Shown: positions 11,047-19,866 of the stretch, piece after piece | How positions within the stretch are numbered: position 1 is the stretch's first letter | Layout: every line of letters starts with the position of its first letter | NCBI GenBank assembly: GCA_963828825.1 | Contig: CAWHGF010000004.1 | Span: 620,001 to 684,000, forward strand | Origin: Bog-473 sp963828825 | Lineage (GTDB): Bacteria > Actinomycetota > Acidimicrobiia > Acidimicrobiales > RAAP-2 | Reading direction: 5' to 3' | DNA length: 64,000 nt | Position numbers and translations under genes: made by a program | The notes under the pieces: generated by a model | What the model was told of the DNA's origin: nothing | Database searches by the model: none | The model's input: only the letters and a program-made list of their open reading frames with translations

Positions 11047-11118
11047 GCGCCTCTAGCTCAACGGCAGAGCAACGGACTCTTAATCCGCAGGTTTCGGGTT
11101 CGAATCCCGAGGGGCGCA
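11047..11118 (+). tRNA. tRNA-Lys (anticodon CTT)
   Basis: A complete cloverleaf: 7-bp acceptor GCGCCTC/GGGGCGC with one G-U pair, D arm GCTC/GAGC, anticodon loop CTCTTAA giving CTT, and T arm TCGGG-TTCGAAT-CCCGA. The discriminator is A, followed by encoded CC but no final A. There is one A-C mismatch at the top of the anticodon stem. Its 3' half is partially duplicated twice downstream, which suggests use as an integration site. Confidence 0.93.
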
Positions 11119-11849
11119 CCGAGTGGCGCACTCCGTGGGGCGCACTCCGTGGGCTGCTCACTCGCCATGCCCACTAAGTACCGTTGGGTAGTCACACCAC
11201 CCGGCCGCCAGACCGCCTAGAAGACCGGCGGAAGCGTGCGCGGGCAATCTCCTACGGTTCTATTGGAACGTCTTCCCACGCAATGGCTCAGCTACCCCTT
11301 CGCCCGCGAGGCGCTCAGCCCCTGACATTGGTTTGCGGACGTGTTCGTAGTAATCGCGCATCTTTGCCTGAAGCTCTGTGAGGCTCCTGAAGGCATCGTC
11401 CTGTTCCTGCCAGCTTGCCATCCCACAAGGCTAGGCACTCGAACTGCAGAAGGGGGGGACGGGCAAGTCCGACCCGACTGCCTACTCTGGGCTCTAGAGA
11501 CACCGAATCACCGTTGCTGCCGGGTAAGCACGGAAGAAAGGTTCCGCAAAGAAGCCGGTGTCCCGCTCCCGGTGTTGTGGGCACCCTCGACTCCCTCGAT
11601 AGCATCTAACTAATCGCACTCTCGGTTGTGATCTTCGACCTCGACGACACACTCTCGTCCAAGTTCAGCAGACGACCCAATCCTCTTTCGACGCAGTGCT
11701 CCGTCGGCGGCACTCGAGAACGCAAGGGACTCTTGGTCAGTCATGCCTCGCCTCGTGGGTGAGAGTCATGCAAAATCTATCTTCATCAGCAGCACGGACC
11801 TAGAGCCATACTGTCGTGGTCTAACGTCGTATGGCCTCGACGCCGAACT
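11119..11849. other. Low-content region after tRNA-Lys
   Basis: About 730 bp with no convincing complete gene. It begins with a short imperfect direct repeat (GCGCACTCCGTGGG twice, about 11126-11154) and contains a short HAD-like remnant at 11628. Base use looks less biased to G+C at codon third positions than the flanks, consistent with acquired or decayed DNA. Confidence 0.5.
11628..11762 (+). pseudogene. Remnant of a HAD-superfamily phosphatase N-terminus
   Basis: Translation from the GTG at 11628 gives VIFDLDDTLSSKF, the DxDxT motif-I start of HAD hydrolases, where the first Asp is the nucleophile. The frame stops after 44 residues and nothing resembling motifs II-IV follows in any frame, so this can only be a fragment. 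No clear ribosome site precedes it. Confidence 0.4.
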
Positions 11850-13181
11850 TCATCGGAAGGTTGAGACGACAAGCCGACGGGTCATCGGTCGGGATGACGG
11901 AGGGCTCGCTTGTGCGATGCCGATGCAGCCGCCCGGAGTGGGGCAACTCAATGGGACAACGGTCGAAACGAACCACCCATCCGCCCGAGATGGCACTTCG
12001 AGACTCGTCCAGGCCTGTCCCCCACTGGAGGTCCGGTAAACAACTGGGCTCGTGTAGTTACCCTCGTGCCACCGAGCCGCGGCAGCAAAGCAGTCCCTTC
12101 CGTTGGCGCAGTCCAGCGCAGTGATAATTTGACCGCTGGGTATCGAGACACGTGACACCTCCCAGGTCTCGCCCCCGTTTTCCGTAGACTCAAGGCCTCC
12201 TTCAACGGTCGAATACATACAGTGCGTCGCATCTCCGCACGAGGCAGTGATTATGGCGCTCGTAGGGACGGAGGATTCAGTGCCCTGCGTCCAAGAGGCA
12301 CCGAAATCTGCGCTTGTGAGGGTGGCCATCCCCGGCCCCGATGTGGCCAGTGCGATGCATCGCCCGTCGAGGTCGCAACGCAGAATCCGAACGACCTCGG
12401 TTGCGGGCACGATGGTGTCGGAGTCGACCCAGCGGGCCCCGCCGTCACTGCTCGAAAGAAAGGATCCGTGTGGCCCCGAAGAGTCTTTCCCTACGACGTA
12501 GGCAAGGCAATGCGATCCGTCTGTACACGTCAATTTGTGCACCGAACCGTCGATCAGATCGGGGGGCAGGGGTAGCTCATGAACGATCCAGCTCGAACCA
12601 CCATCTCGGGTGATCGCAATCGCTCGAGATGGAAGCGCGTCGTTGTGTGGAGCGACTGGCTGCACGGCGACGGCGCACATCGCAACGGTGGGACATGACA
12701 TGACTGCCTCGGGAGTCCATTGGTCGGGAAAATCGGCAATCCGCTTCCACATCGCCCCTCCATCAGCCGTCTTGGCGACTTGGTCTCTTCCTTGGGAGCT
12801 CAACCAATCATGAAGGGCGTCACCGGGCTGGGGATAGGCGACGGCGAAGCAAGTCCTCTCCGAAGCACAGTCGAACGCGTCGGCCAGAACTCCGGTAGCC
12901 ACCACCGCAAAGGAACCCGTAGAACCAGGCGAAACAGACGTACCGGGGCCGCTGTGGCGTGGGTGTGGCCTTGGGACCACGGAACTGGGCCCCCCTCCAC
13001 CGCCAGTTCCCCCTGCAACCAAAACACCAACACCAAGCGACAACGCAAGAAGACCCACCACGCCTGAGCTGAGTATCCACCTGCGGCGTCGGCGTTGACG
13101 AGCCTCTTTGAAGAGCGCCTCGGGGTCCACTGCTGGACCGCTCGTTGACGTTGTCTCTGACCGGCTGTGCATCAAGGTCAC
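11850..13181 (-). CDS. Membrane-anchored BNR/Ycf48-like beta-propeller protein
   Basis: A 443-residue protein. Residues about 34-58 (WILSSGVVGLLALSLGVGVL) form one transmembrane or signal-anchor helix after a basic cytoplasmic segment rich in Arg, then a Gly/Pro/Ser linker. The exterior part has repeated blades with the BNR-like pattern SxDGGxxW (AKTADGGAMW, AITRDGGSSW, LSSSDGGARW, ESTENGGETW) and regularly paired Cys (CASERTCFAV, CPTVAMCAV, CGDATHCMY), which suggests one disulfide per blade. Ligand unknown. Its start overlaps the end of a GntR regulator gene by 4 bp (ATGA), so the two are translationally coupled. Confidence 0.75.
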   Translation of the reverse strand: MTLMHSRSETTSTSGPAVDPEALFKEARQRRRRRWILSSGVVGLLALSLGVGVLVAGGTGGGGGPSSVVPRPHPRHSGPGTSVSPGSTGSFAVVATGVLADAFDCASERTCFAVAYPQPGDALHDWLSSQGRDQVAKTADGGAMWKRIADFPDQWTPEAVMSCPTVAMCAVAVQPVAPHNDALPSRAIAITRDGGSSWIVHELPLPPDLIDGSVHKLTCTDGSHCLAYVVGKDSSGPHGSFLSSSDGGARWVDSDTIVPATEVVRILRCDLDGRCIALATSGPGMATLTSADFGASWTQGTESSVPTSAIITASCGDATHCMYSTVEGGLESTENGGETWEVSRVSIPSGQIITALDCANGRDCFAAAARWHEGNYTSPVVYRTSSGGQAWTSLEVPSRADGWFVSTVVPLSCPTPGGCIGIAQASPPSSRPMTRRLVVSTFR

Positions 13182-13537
13182 GAGGCGCTCCGCGAAACGG
13201 TAGCGATGAGCCCGACAACGTCATCTGGTCGATATCCCTGGCGACGAGCGAATTCGAGCAGCTCCCTGACGCGTTCGACCAGGGCACTGCGTTCTGGTGT
13301 GCCGACGACCGTCACGCCACGACCTCGACGAAACTCGAGCAACCCTTCGTCTCGCAAGATGTGCAGCGCACGAAGCACAGTGTTCTTGTTCACCCCGAGG
13401 ACTGCGGCAAGGTCCTTGGCCAAGGGAAGTCGATCGCCTGGGCCGGCCTCGCCATCAGTAATCGCCTTACGGATCTCGGCTGCGACTTGATCATGTAACG
13501 GCACGGGTTCGGACCGGTCAATCTTGACTTCGATCAT
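13178..13537 (-). CDS. GntR-family (YtrA-type) transcriptional regulator
   Basis: A short 119-residue GntR protein with an N-terminal winged helix (VPLHDQVAAEIRKAITDGEAGPGDRLP, then ELAAVLGVNKNTVLRAL-like recognition helix reading DLAAVLGVNKNTVLRALHIL) and only a short C-terminal dimerisation segment, the YtrA layout. The start MIEVKIDRSEPVP is chosen by homology; upstream codons would lie in the promoter. A dyad at 13540-13553 next to the start is a probable autoregulatory operator. It forms an operon with the downstream beta-propeller gene, so it likely controls that surface protein. Confidence 0.82.
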   Translation of the reverse strand: MIEVKIDRSEPVPLHDQVAAEIRKAITDGEAGPGDRLPLAKDLAAVLGVNKNTVLRALHILRDEGLLEFRRGRGVTVVGTPERSALVERVRELLEFARRQGYRPDDVVGLIATVSRSAS

Positions 13538-13539
13538 GG

Positions 13540-13553
13540 TACTACTGATAGTA
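13540..13553 (-). promoter_or_regulatory. Operator-like dyad TACTA-CTGA-TAGTA
   Basis: Perfect 5-bp arms around CTGA lie 3 bp before the GntR start codon. A TATAGT -10-like hexamer is read on the minus strand just upstream (13556-13561), so the dyad would cover the transcription start. Binding by the adjacent GntR protein is inference. Confidence 0.5.
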
Positions 13554-13715
13554 GAACTATATTTCTGCGAGGGCAAGGGGGTCCATCAGCTAAAAGACGA
13601 TCACGAGGTCGTTGGCTCGAACCCGCCTGTCCGACTCGCTATCAACCCGCCCCGGTACGGCGTTCGGGGACATTTAGCCCCGCCGCCTGCAAATCAGGCC
13701 TTTCATCAGCTGCGA

Positions 13716-14384
13716 GTGCGGGCGGTGAACAGAAGGTACGCCAAGGCGATGGAACTGCTCGACGAGCGCTGGACTTTGCTCATCGTCCGCGAGCTGGCGA
13801 GCGGGAGCCGGCAGTTCAACGAGCTGCGCCACGGTCTGCCGCGCATATCGCCGTCGTTGCTCTCCAAGCGGCTGCAACAGCTGGCACGTTCTGGAATCGT
13901 CGAGAGGCAGGCGGAAGGGAGCGACGTACGCTACGTGCTGACCCCGGCGGGCCAGGAACTGAGGCCGGTTGTCGAGGCGCTGGGAATATGGGGCACCCGT
14001 TGGATCGGCGAACTCGGCGACGAGGACCTCGATCCGAAACTCCTGCTGTGGGACATGCACCGCAACATCGACCACAGCGCCGTCCCGGAGGGGAGAACCG
14101 TGGTCCAGTTCAGATTCCCCGACGCACCAGTCAAGGCCCGTGATTGGTGGATGGTGATCACCGCCGATGACGCCGACGTCTGCGATGTGGACCCCGGTCA
14201 CCCGGTGGCTTTGACAGGGAGGGGCAGCTTGCGTCGGATGGTCGAGGTCTGGCGGGGCGACTCAGGGTGGTCCGATGCACTTGGTTCGGGTGAAATCGAA
14301 GAGAGCGGTCCCGAAAAGCTCCGTCGGGACCTGCCGCGATGGTTCACGCTGTCCGTGTTCGCTTCGGTACCTCGGCCTGTGTAA
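13716..14384 (+). CDS. HxlR-family transcriptional regulator
   Basis: About 222 residues. The N-terminal winged helix reads MELLDERWTLLIVRELASG, then FNELRHGLPRISPSLLSKRL, the HxlR hallmark, and a wing YVLTPAGQEL. The C-terminal ~110 residues resemble the SCP2-like domain found on some actinobacterial HxlR proteins (VVQFRFPDAPVKARDWWMVI). The start is uncertain: GTG at 13716 or 13725 both place the usual helix at the N-terminus, and the Cys usual in redox-sensing HxlR proteins is missing. It is divergent from the GntR operon. Target genes unknown. Confidence 0.78.
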   Translation: MRAVNRRYAKAMELLDERWTLLIVRELASGSRQFNELRHGLPRISPSLLSKRLQQLARSGIVERQAEGSDVRYVLTPAGQELRPVVEALGIWGTRWIGELGDEDLDPKLLLWDMHRNIDHSAVPEGRTVVQFRFPDAPVKARDWWMVITADDADVCDVDPGHPVALTGRGSLRRMVEVWRGDSGWSDALGSGEIEESGPEKLRRDLPRWFTLSVFASVPRPV

Positions 14385-15038
14385 CGTCCTATCGCCCAGG
14401 CCGATTGGCGTATGGGGTCACCCTGGAGAGAGCCGAAATAGAGTGCGGCAAGAACTGTTCTCCAGTAGCGTTTGTAAGGGTGAGTGGACGGGCGCGGTAT
14501 GCGAATCAGGCCCACAAGATTCGCGTGACTGACGGTCACGAGGCGGAGGCCAAGGCGGCGCAGTTGCGCAAACGCCCAAACCGGATTGGACTCTTCTTCC
14601 TCAAAGTGCTGGGTTTCCGGGGTCGGGTCGCCCCGCCGACGAGTCAGAGAGGCCATGTCGGACCGTCTCACGAGCATCCTGGGCACCCCGAGCACTCAAC
14701 ACCCGACAAGTAGCCGCGAGGACGACTGCCCCGTTGTGCCTGAAGGGTCGCTTGGAACCGTCGCGTTTTGGCATAGAGAAGAGGGCGGGGAGCCGTCTCA
14801 ACTCCTGCCCGGCCAGGTCTCGGTTTTGTCCACTTCTCAAATGTCAGGGGCGAGGGCTTCAGAAAACTCACTCCGGGTAGCTCGGTTGAGTTCGAATGGC
14901 GAGACGACTTCGAACAGGACGGATGCCAGTGGCGAGTGGCGTGGGTCGAAGCGACCTAAACCCTCCCCCGTGATCCCTGTCCCACCATCCCGATGCGTTA
15001 GGGCGACCCCTCCGATGCGAAACCTCGGACCAGACTGA
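14385..15038. other. Region without a recognisable gene
   Basis: Some 650 bp where open frames exist on both strands but none shows a family motif, good ribosome site or domain. Probably decayed or mosaic DNA between a regulator and an AraC remnant. Confidence 0.45.
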
Positions 15039-15320
15039 CCCCTGGCCGATCTCGCTGGCATGAGTTCATCGACCTTCCATCGGCACTTCCGATCAGCAAC
15101 TCGGACGACGCCGATCCAGCACCAGAGGGCCATCCGCCTACAAGAAGCACGTCTCGCTCTGATGGCCAATCCGGGTGATGTTGCGGAGGTCGCGCACCTT
15201 GTCGGTTACGACAGCGCATCACAGTTCAGTCGAGAGCACCGCCGGCTCTTCGGTGCGCCCCCACGCGCCGACGCCACGCGGTTGCGCGGTGCACAACAGA
15301 ACTCAGTACCTGTGCCTTGA
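15039..15320 (+). pseudogene. AraC-family regulator remnant (C-terminal DNA-binding domain)
   Basis: The frame encodes LADLAGMSSSTFHRHFR followed by TTPIQHQRAIRLQEAR and VAHLVGYDSASQFSREHRR, the two helix-turn-helix units of an AraC C-terminal domain. An in-frame TGA lies immediately before the first recognised residue and no sensor domain is found upstream, so the gene lost its N-terminal part. An ATG at 15060 could still give an 86-residue HTH-only protein, but it would lack the first helix of the domain. Confidence 0.6.
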
Positions 15321-15415
15321 CGGGACGCCAGAAGGAGATCGGGCTCGTCCGAGAAGGTTCAGGTGTCCGACTTTGACGAACTCATATCCAAGTGGGGCAT
15401 GCCACCGATGTGCGG

Positions 15416-15426
15416 CCCCCCCCCCC
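15416..15426. repeat. Homopolymer tract of eleven C
   Basis: The run sits inside an otherwise open short frame beginning at the GTG at 15363 (VSDFDELISKWGMPPMCG) with GAGAAGG upstream. Such tracts slip easily during replication and in sequencing. Confidence 0.6.
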
Positions 15427-15550
15427 GCTGTCGCGAACGGGGATACCCGCTCGCTCGGCCATCCCGTCCCTGCCGCGGCAGCCTCCTCGTGCGGCACGCC
15501 CTAGCTGGCCTCCGTAGTCTGACGCGGCACCACACAAAGGGAGAGTAAGC

Positions 15551-16207
15551 ATGGACGACCAGTCGGGCTGGCGCCCTGATCCAACCGGACGCCATCAGGA
15601 AAGGTACTTCCGCGCCAACGGCATCCCGACCGATCATGTTCGGGACGGCGGGATCGAGTCCACCGATGAAGACCGCGTGGAGTCGGCGGCGACTCATCAA
15701 GGCCACCCAAGGGTCGTCGCCCGGAGAATCTCAGAGCCATCGTCGACGACCAGCCCTTCGGAGGTCGCCATCCCCCGAGCGCGGCCAGATGGCGCTCAAC
15801 GGGTCCTAGTCACCCGATACGCCGCTCCCGCAGATGTCGACTCGACACAGGATGCACCTACACAGCAAACGACAGCGGTTGCCAGCCAGCAGGCAAGGTC
15901 GGACTCGATTGTGCCTCGGCCTTGGTGGCTAATCATCACTACGTGCCTGCTTCTTGTGTTCCTCGTCGCAGCGAGCGTCTTCGCGATCCAACAGCACAAC
16001 GAGGCGAACAAATGGATGACCAAGTATCACGCGGCAGTCACCGACGACCGCTCTGAAGCCCACGAGAGTGCGAGCCTGTTTGTATCGCTTCTTGCCAGCC
16101 AGCAACGGGTCACGGTGGCCACGAACCAGAAGAACAAGGCATGTCTGGTCTTAGAGAGCTTGACCCGAGACCCTGGCCTGCTTACGGCGGCCGCGTGCAC
16201 CGAATGA
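15551..16207 (+). CDS. DUF2510-containing single-pass membrane protein
   Basis: A 218-residue protein. The N-terminus SGWRPDPTGRHQERYF then HVRDGG matches DUF2510, a short Trp-rich module common in actinobacterial membrane proteins. A polar, low-complexity linker of about 80 residues follows, then one transmembrane helix (WWLIITTCLLLVFLVAAS, about 124-141) and a ~75-residue extracytoplasmic domain with two Cys. GGGAGAG lies 6-8 bp upstream of the ATG. Function unknown; homologues are often envelope-associated. It is the last intact gene before repeat R1. Confidence 0.7.
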   Translation: MDDQSGWRPDPTGRHQERYFRANGIPTDHVRDGGIESTDEDRVESAATHQGHPRVVARRISEPSSTTSPSEVAIPRARPDGAQRVLVTRYAAPADVDSTQDAPTQQTTAVASQQARSDSIVPRPWWLIITTCLLLVFLVAASVFAIQQHNEANKWMTKYHAAVTDDRSEAHESASLFVSLLASQQRVTVATNQKNKACLVLESLTRDPGLLTAAACTE

Positions 16208-16445
16208 TGTTTCAACGTGCGCCATGAAAGACCAATGAAGGCCCGGGGCACTTGCACATCACCGAGGGGATTCTGCACCGGCTGCCTGAAGGCCTCAGCG
16301 AAGTCCGTACGCCGTCACCGATCGCAACTGGTCGTCGGATACCGAAGGTCAGCCTCGGGTCCAGCCGGCCTCTGAACGGCATTGGTCGCTCAATGAGACC
16401 TGGCGAACCCCGGACCCACACCCCCACCCACTATTGCTCCCCCCT

Positions 16446-16606
16446 TATCCACCCCACTATCTGAGCGATACGGGGTCGCGATACACCTAATTCCATGGAC
16501 GGAGTCTGGACGTAACCGCAGTTCAGTGGACTAGAAACCAAGCCCTGGACTCCCCGGCCTCGGACTCTTAATCCGCAGGTTTCGTGTTCCAATCCCGAGG
16601 GGCACC
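16446..16606. repeat. Repeat R1 ending in a tRNA-Lys 3'-half copy (candidate att site)
   Basis: Positions 16561-16606 copy the tRNA-Lys 3' half from the anticodon stem to the discriminator with two substitutions and a 2-base deletion. The preceding ~115 bp aligns with the sequence before the second copy at 32.75 kb (roughly three quarters identical by eye), sharing CTCCCCGGC, GGACG and GACGT blocks. On the minus strand both encode ELGVSRP followed by IVG, an HTH-like tail. This is the pattern of an attachment site plus element end. The whole 16208-16664 interval holds no other recognisable gene. Confidence 0.65.
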
Positions 16607-16664
16607 GTGGCCTAGAAAACACAGGTAGAAGCCCCGCACGGCTTTCGGATTAAGGGTATCGGGG

Positions 16665-18938
16665 CTACTGGGTGGCCAGGTCGACCCGCTGCTGGACGAG
16701 CGCGTCGCGTATCGGGTCCCGGCCGGACGCTTCCACGACGACGCGCCGCAACAGGGAGGGTGGAAGCTCGGCGCGTCCATCCAGACCGGGATGCACCGAC
16801 CCGGCCGGCTGGAAGCCGACCGCGAACCCAGGGGTGCCATAGGTGAGCGGGGTCGTGGTCGGAACGTGACCCTGGCCGACCGGAACGTCGCCATAGAACA
16901 ACTCCAGGTCGCCGCCAACTCCCGTACGGGTGAAGCTCGCCTTCACGACGACCGGTTCCGGCGGTATCGTCACTTCGGCGGTCACCGTCGTGATCTCAGT
17001 CGCCACGTAGTTATAGGTGAAGTGGAGTCGGTTCTCGTCGATGAACATGGCGTACCCGCCGGCGTGGCCGCCATGGGCCACGATCATGCCGCGGAGGGCC
17101 TCGGCGTGGTGGGTCGCCAGCTCGGCGGCGATGACGAAGGATCGGTTCTTGAGGTTGGGGGCAAGTGCCTCTGGCAATGGGCCGACCGGCCCGACGAACT
17201 CATGGCGGTCGCGGCGGTAGCGAGGATCGCCGAAGCGCCCAGGCTGGTTGTTGAGCGGGAGGGCCTGGAACCTCTCGGCTTCACGCCACCACAGGTCCTT
17301 GAGCTCAGCGAGTTTGTCGGGATGCGTTTCGGCCAGATCCTTGACTTCCGAGAAGTCCTCGACGACGTGATAGAGCTCCCATACATCCTCGTCGAAGGGC
17401 TTGGTCGTGTCTGAGCCGTCGTAGGCGATGAACGGCGGGGTGTGGAAGACCACCGCCTTCCAGCCATCGTGGTAGAGGGCGCGCGAGCCGAGCATCTCGT
17501 AGTACTGGGTGACGTGCGCGGACGGGACCCGTGGGTCGTCGAGGGTCCGAACGAAGCTCACCCCCTCGATTGGCGACTGCTCGACCCCGGCGATGCTACG
17601 GGGCGGGTCGATCCCTATCAGATCGAGCAGGGTCGGTAGGACATCGATGGCGTGGATGTACTGGTGGCGGGTGCCGCCTTCGGTACCGATCCGGGCCGGC
17701 CAATGGAAGATCAGCGGGTCTGCCACTCCCCCCTCGTGGGTGTCGCGCTTGAAGCGTTTCAGGGGCGTGTTCCCAGCCCACGCCCAGCCCCAGGGGTAGT
17801 GGTTGTTGGCCCTCGGAGTGCCAAGATCCTCGATTCGCCGCAGATTCTCCTCCAGGCTCTCGGGGATGAAGTTGAAGAAGTACTGCTCGTTGAATGACCC
17901 TTTCGCCCCACCCTCGGCCGATGCCCCGTTGTCGCTCATGACGATGACGATGGTGTTGTCGGTCTCGCCCAGGTCATCGAGGAAGTCGAGGATCCGCGCC
18001 ACCTGCGCGTCGGTATGGGTGAGAAAGCCGGCGTAGACCTCCATCATCCGGGCCGCCAAACGCTGTTCGTCGGCGTTCAGGCTGTCCCAGGCCGCCACCC
18101 ACGACGGCCGCTCCGATAGCTGTGTGCCCTCCGGCAACAGTCCCGACGCGAGCTGACGGGCAAACACCTCCTGCCTCCACTGGTCCCATCCCTTGTCGAA
18201 ATATCCGCGGTAGCGCTCGATGTAGTCCTTCGGCGCCTGATGCGGGGCGTGGCAAGCACCCGGAGCGAACCACAGTAGGAACGGCGTGGAAGGCGACGCG
18301 CCCCGCAGATCGGCCACATATCGGATCGCGTGGTCGGCCAAATCCTCGCTCAGGTGGTAGCCCTCTTCCGGGGTGCGGGGAGGTTCGATCGGCTGGTTGT
18401 CGCACACCAGCTCAGGGTGAAACTGATCAGTCTCGCCGCCCATGAACCCGTAGTAACGGTCGAAACCCCGCCCGAGCGGCCACTTGTCGCGCGGGCTGCC
18501 GGCCGACATCTGGGTGGCCGGGGTCAGGTGCCACTTGCCGATGGCGAAAGTGGCGTACCCGTGGAGGCGCAGGATTTCTGAGAGGAAACCGTTCTCCTTC
18601 GGGATGCTGGCGTTGTACCCCGGGAACCCCGAGGCCAACTCCACAACCCGAGCCATGCCGTTCGAGTGGTGGTTGCGACCGGTGAGCAAGCACGCTCGTG
18701 TCGGGGAGCAGAGTGCGGTCGTGTGGAAGTTCGCGTAACGTCGTCCGCCTGCGGCGAGGCGGTCGAAGGTCGGCGTGGCTACGTCCGAGCCGTAAGCCCC
18801 GAACTGCGCGTAGCCCACGTCGTCGAGGAGCACGACCACCACGTTGGGCGCGCCTGCCGGCGGAGCAAAAAGCGGCGGCCACCAGGCTCTCGAGTCGGCA
18901 AACGTCCTACCGATCTGTCCCTCAAACGATACACCCAT
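16665..18938 (-). CDS. Type I arylsulfatase
   Basis: A 757-residue sulfatase. The metal-binding N-terminus VVVLLDDVGYAQFG is near residues 34-47, and Cys77 in ALCSPTRACLLTGR is the C-x-P/S-x-R site that must be oxidised to formylglycine, so activity needs an FGE enzyme encoded elsewhere. Further ligands lie in IVMSDNGASAEG. The ~200-residue C-terminal domain (after RYRRDRHEF) is the beta-sandwich typical of large actinobacterial sulfatases. No signal peptide is evident. It would hydrolyse aryl or carbohydrate sulfate esters; the nearby GH16 gene hints at polysaccharides. Confidence 0.92.
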   Translation of the reverse strand: MGVSFEGQIGRTFADSRAWWPPLFAPPAGAPNVVVVLLDDVGYAQFGAYGSDVATPTFDRLAAGGRRYANFHTTALCSPTRACLLTGRNHHSNGMARVVELASGFPGYNASIPKENGFLSEILRLHGYATFAIGKWHLTPATQMSAGSPRDKWPLGRGFDRYYGFMGGETDQFHPELVCDNQPIEPPRTPEEGYHLSEDLADHAIRYVADLRGASPSTPFLLWFAPGACHAPHQAPKDYIERYRGYFDKGWDQWRQEVFARQLASGLLPEGTQLSERPSWVAAWDSLNADEQRLAARMMEVYAGFLTHTDAQVARILDFLDDLGETDNTIVIVMSDNGASAEGGAKGSFNEQYFFNFIPESLEENLRRIEDLGTPRANNHYPWGWAWAGNTPLKRFKRDTHEGGVADPLIFHWPARIGTEGGTRHQYIHAIDVLPTLLDLIGIDPPRSIAGVEQSPIEGVSFVRTLDDPRVPSAHVTQYYEMLGSRALYHDGWKAVVFHTPPFIAYDGSDTTKPFDEDVWELYHVVEDFSEVKDLAETHPDKLAELKDLWWREAERFQALPLNNQPGRFGDPRYRRDRHEFVGPVGPLPEALAPNLKNRSFVIAAELATHHAEALRGMIVAHGGHAGGYAMFIDENRLHFTYNYVATEITTVTAEVTIPPEPVVVKASFTRTGVGGDLELFYGDVPVGQGHVPTTTPLTYGTPGFAVGFQPAGSVHPGLDGRAELPPSLLRRVVVEASGRDPIRDALVQQRVDLATQ

Positions 18939-19042
18939 GACCAGACTCTATTTCCGACTAAATTCGGTTGGGGAAATCAGCTATTTTGCGCTCGGCTGCC
19001 TGCTGTTTGTCACCGTTACGAACGCAGAAGAACGACCCCGAC

Positions 19043-19370
19043 ATGGTGAATTACTCGACACGGGACACCCGCAGGCTGATCGACAACGTCCGCGGTGTCC
19101 GCTAGGGCGAGGTCATCGCGGTGTTCTCCTCGCGACGGCTACTCCGAGGCCGAGGTGTTCGGCACCCAGTTCCTGAATGACTGCCCCGAGGAACTGTGGG
19201 GCACTCTCGACCTCACAGCCATCGCGGCCGAGCTCGGCGCATTGGTGGTCAAGCTCAATGGTCCGCGGCACTGGGTCATCGATGGCGTCGGCCTGAAGGT
19301 GAACACCGTCGAGCCGGTGTTGCGTGACTTCAACGCGTTGCTGATGTGTCGGTTGGCCCTGAGGCGAGCG
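19043..19370 (+). pseudogene. Broken conserved hypothetical gene
   Basis: From MVNYSTRDTRRLIDNVRGVR a stop codon interrupts the frame, GEVIAVFSS follows, then a frame change leads to SEAEVFGTQFLNDCPEELW and GALVVKLNGPRHWVIDGVG. These pieces in order match a small conserved actinobacterial family of unknown function (the 'LNDCPxxxW ... LNGPRxW' proteins). With one stop and one frameshift it is not translatable as a whole. Confidence 0.55.
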
Positions 19371-19537
19371 AGCACTGAGGTCATTTCCACCCGGTGGACG
19401 AACGCTGGATGGGTCGGGCCGAATACCAGGGAATCACCAGTGCCCATAATGAAATCCCTTCGGGGACGAAACGGAGAGGGGAAGCAGCACATCAGGACGC
19501 GTGGCGGCGCGTCGGAGTACGGAAGGACTGAGGAACT

Positions 19538-19711
19538 ATGACAATCACTGAGGAGCGATCGACCGATGAACAGGTGACCGCCACCGACCAACGGAGCGAG
19601 GCCGTCGCCCGGGCGGCACGTCGGTGGCTGAGCCGGATTCACGAGACTCCGGACGGTCACTGGACCTGGCCCGGTCAGACGCTCAGGGGTTGGAGTGCCG
19701 TCAGGAAATGA
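19538..19711 (+). CDS. Small hypothetical protein, possibly a gene remnant
   Basis: A 57-residue frame starting MTITEERSTDEQV with a good GAGGA site 4-6 bp upstream. The middle is Arg/Ala-rich and the end has DGHWTWPGQTLRGW, which recalls the 'GCWxWxG' start of some HNH endonucleases, but no HNH residues follow. It stops 91 bp before the GH16 3' remnant. Either a real small gene or the 5' end of a truncated one. Confidence 0.35.
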   Translation: MTITEERSTDEQVTATDQRSEAVARAARRWLSRIHETPDGHWTWPGQTLRGWSAVRK

Positions 19712-19866
19712 ACATCGACGGCAACTCGACGGCCTTGACGGCGGGTGCCTTGGCTTGCGCCGTCGGTGTCGGGCTCGAGGAGCACGACGGCGATACGTCC
19801 TCTAAGGCGCACTGTAGACCTGCACCTCGGCCACTTTCATCGAGGACGTCGGCGTGCTGGAACTAG

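Noticed and set aside
13595..13640. tRNA 3'-half-like sequence (GGCTCGAACCCGCC)
   Set aside because: The putative T stem has mismatches and no acceptor partner was found; it may be another old att remnant but cannot be supported.
14198..14695. Minus-strand frame of 165 codons opposite the HxlR gene 3' end
   Set aside because: No recognisable motif and it overlaps the HxlR coding sequence.
16628..16658. GCCCCG/CGGGGC hairpin after the sulfatase gene as a terminator
   Set aside because: The loop is about 20 nt and no U-tract follows on the minus strand.
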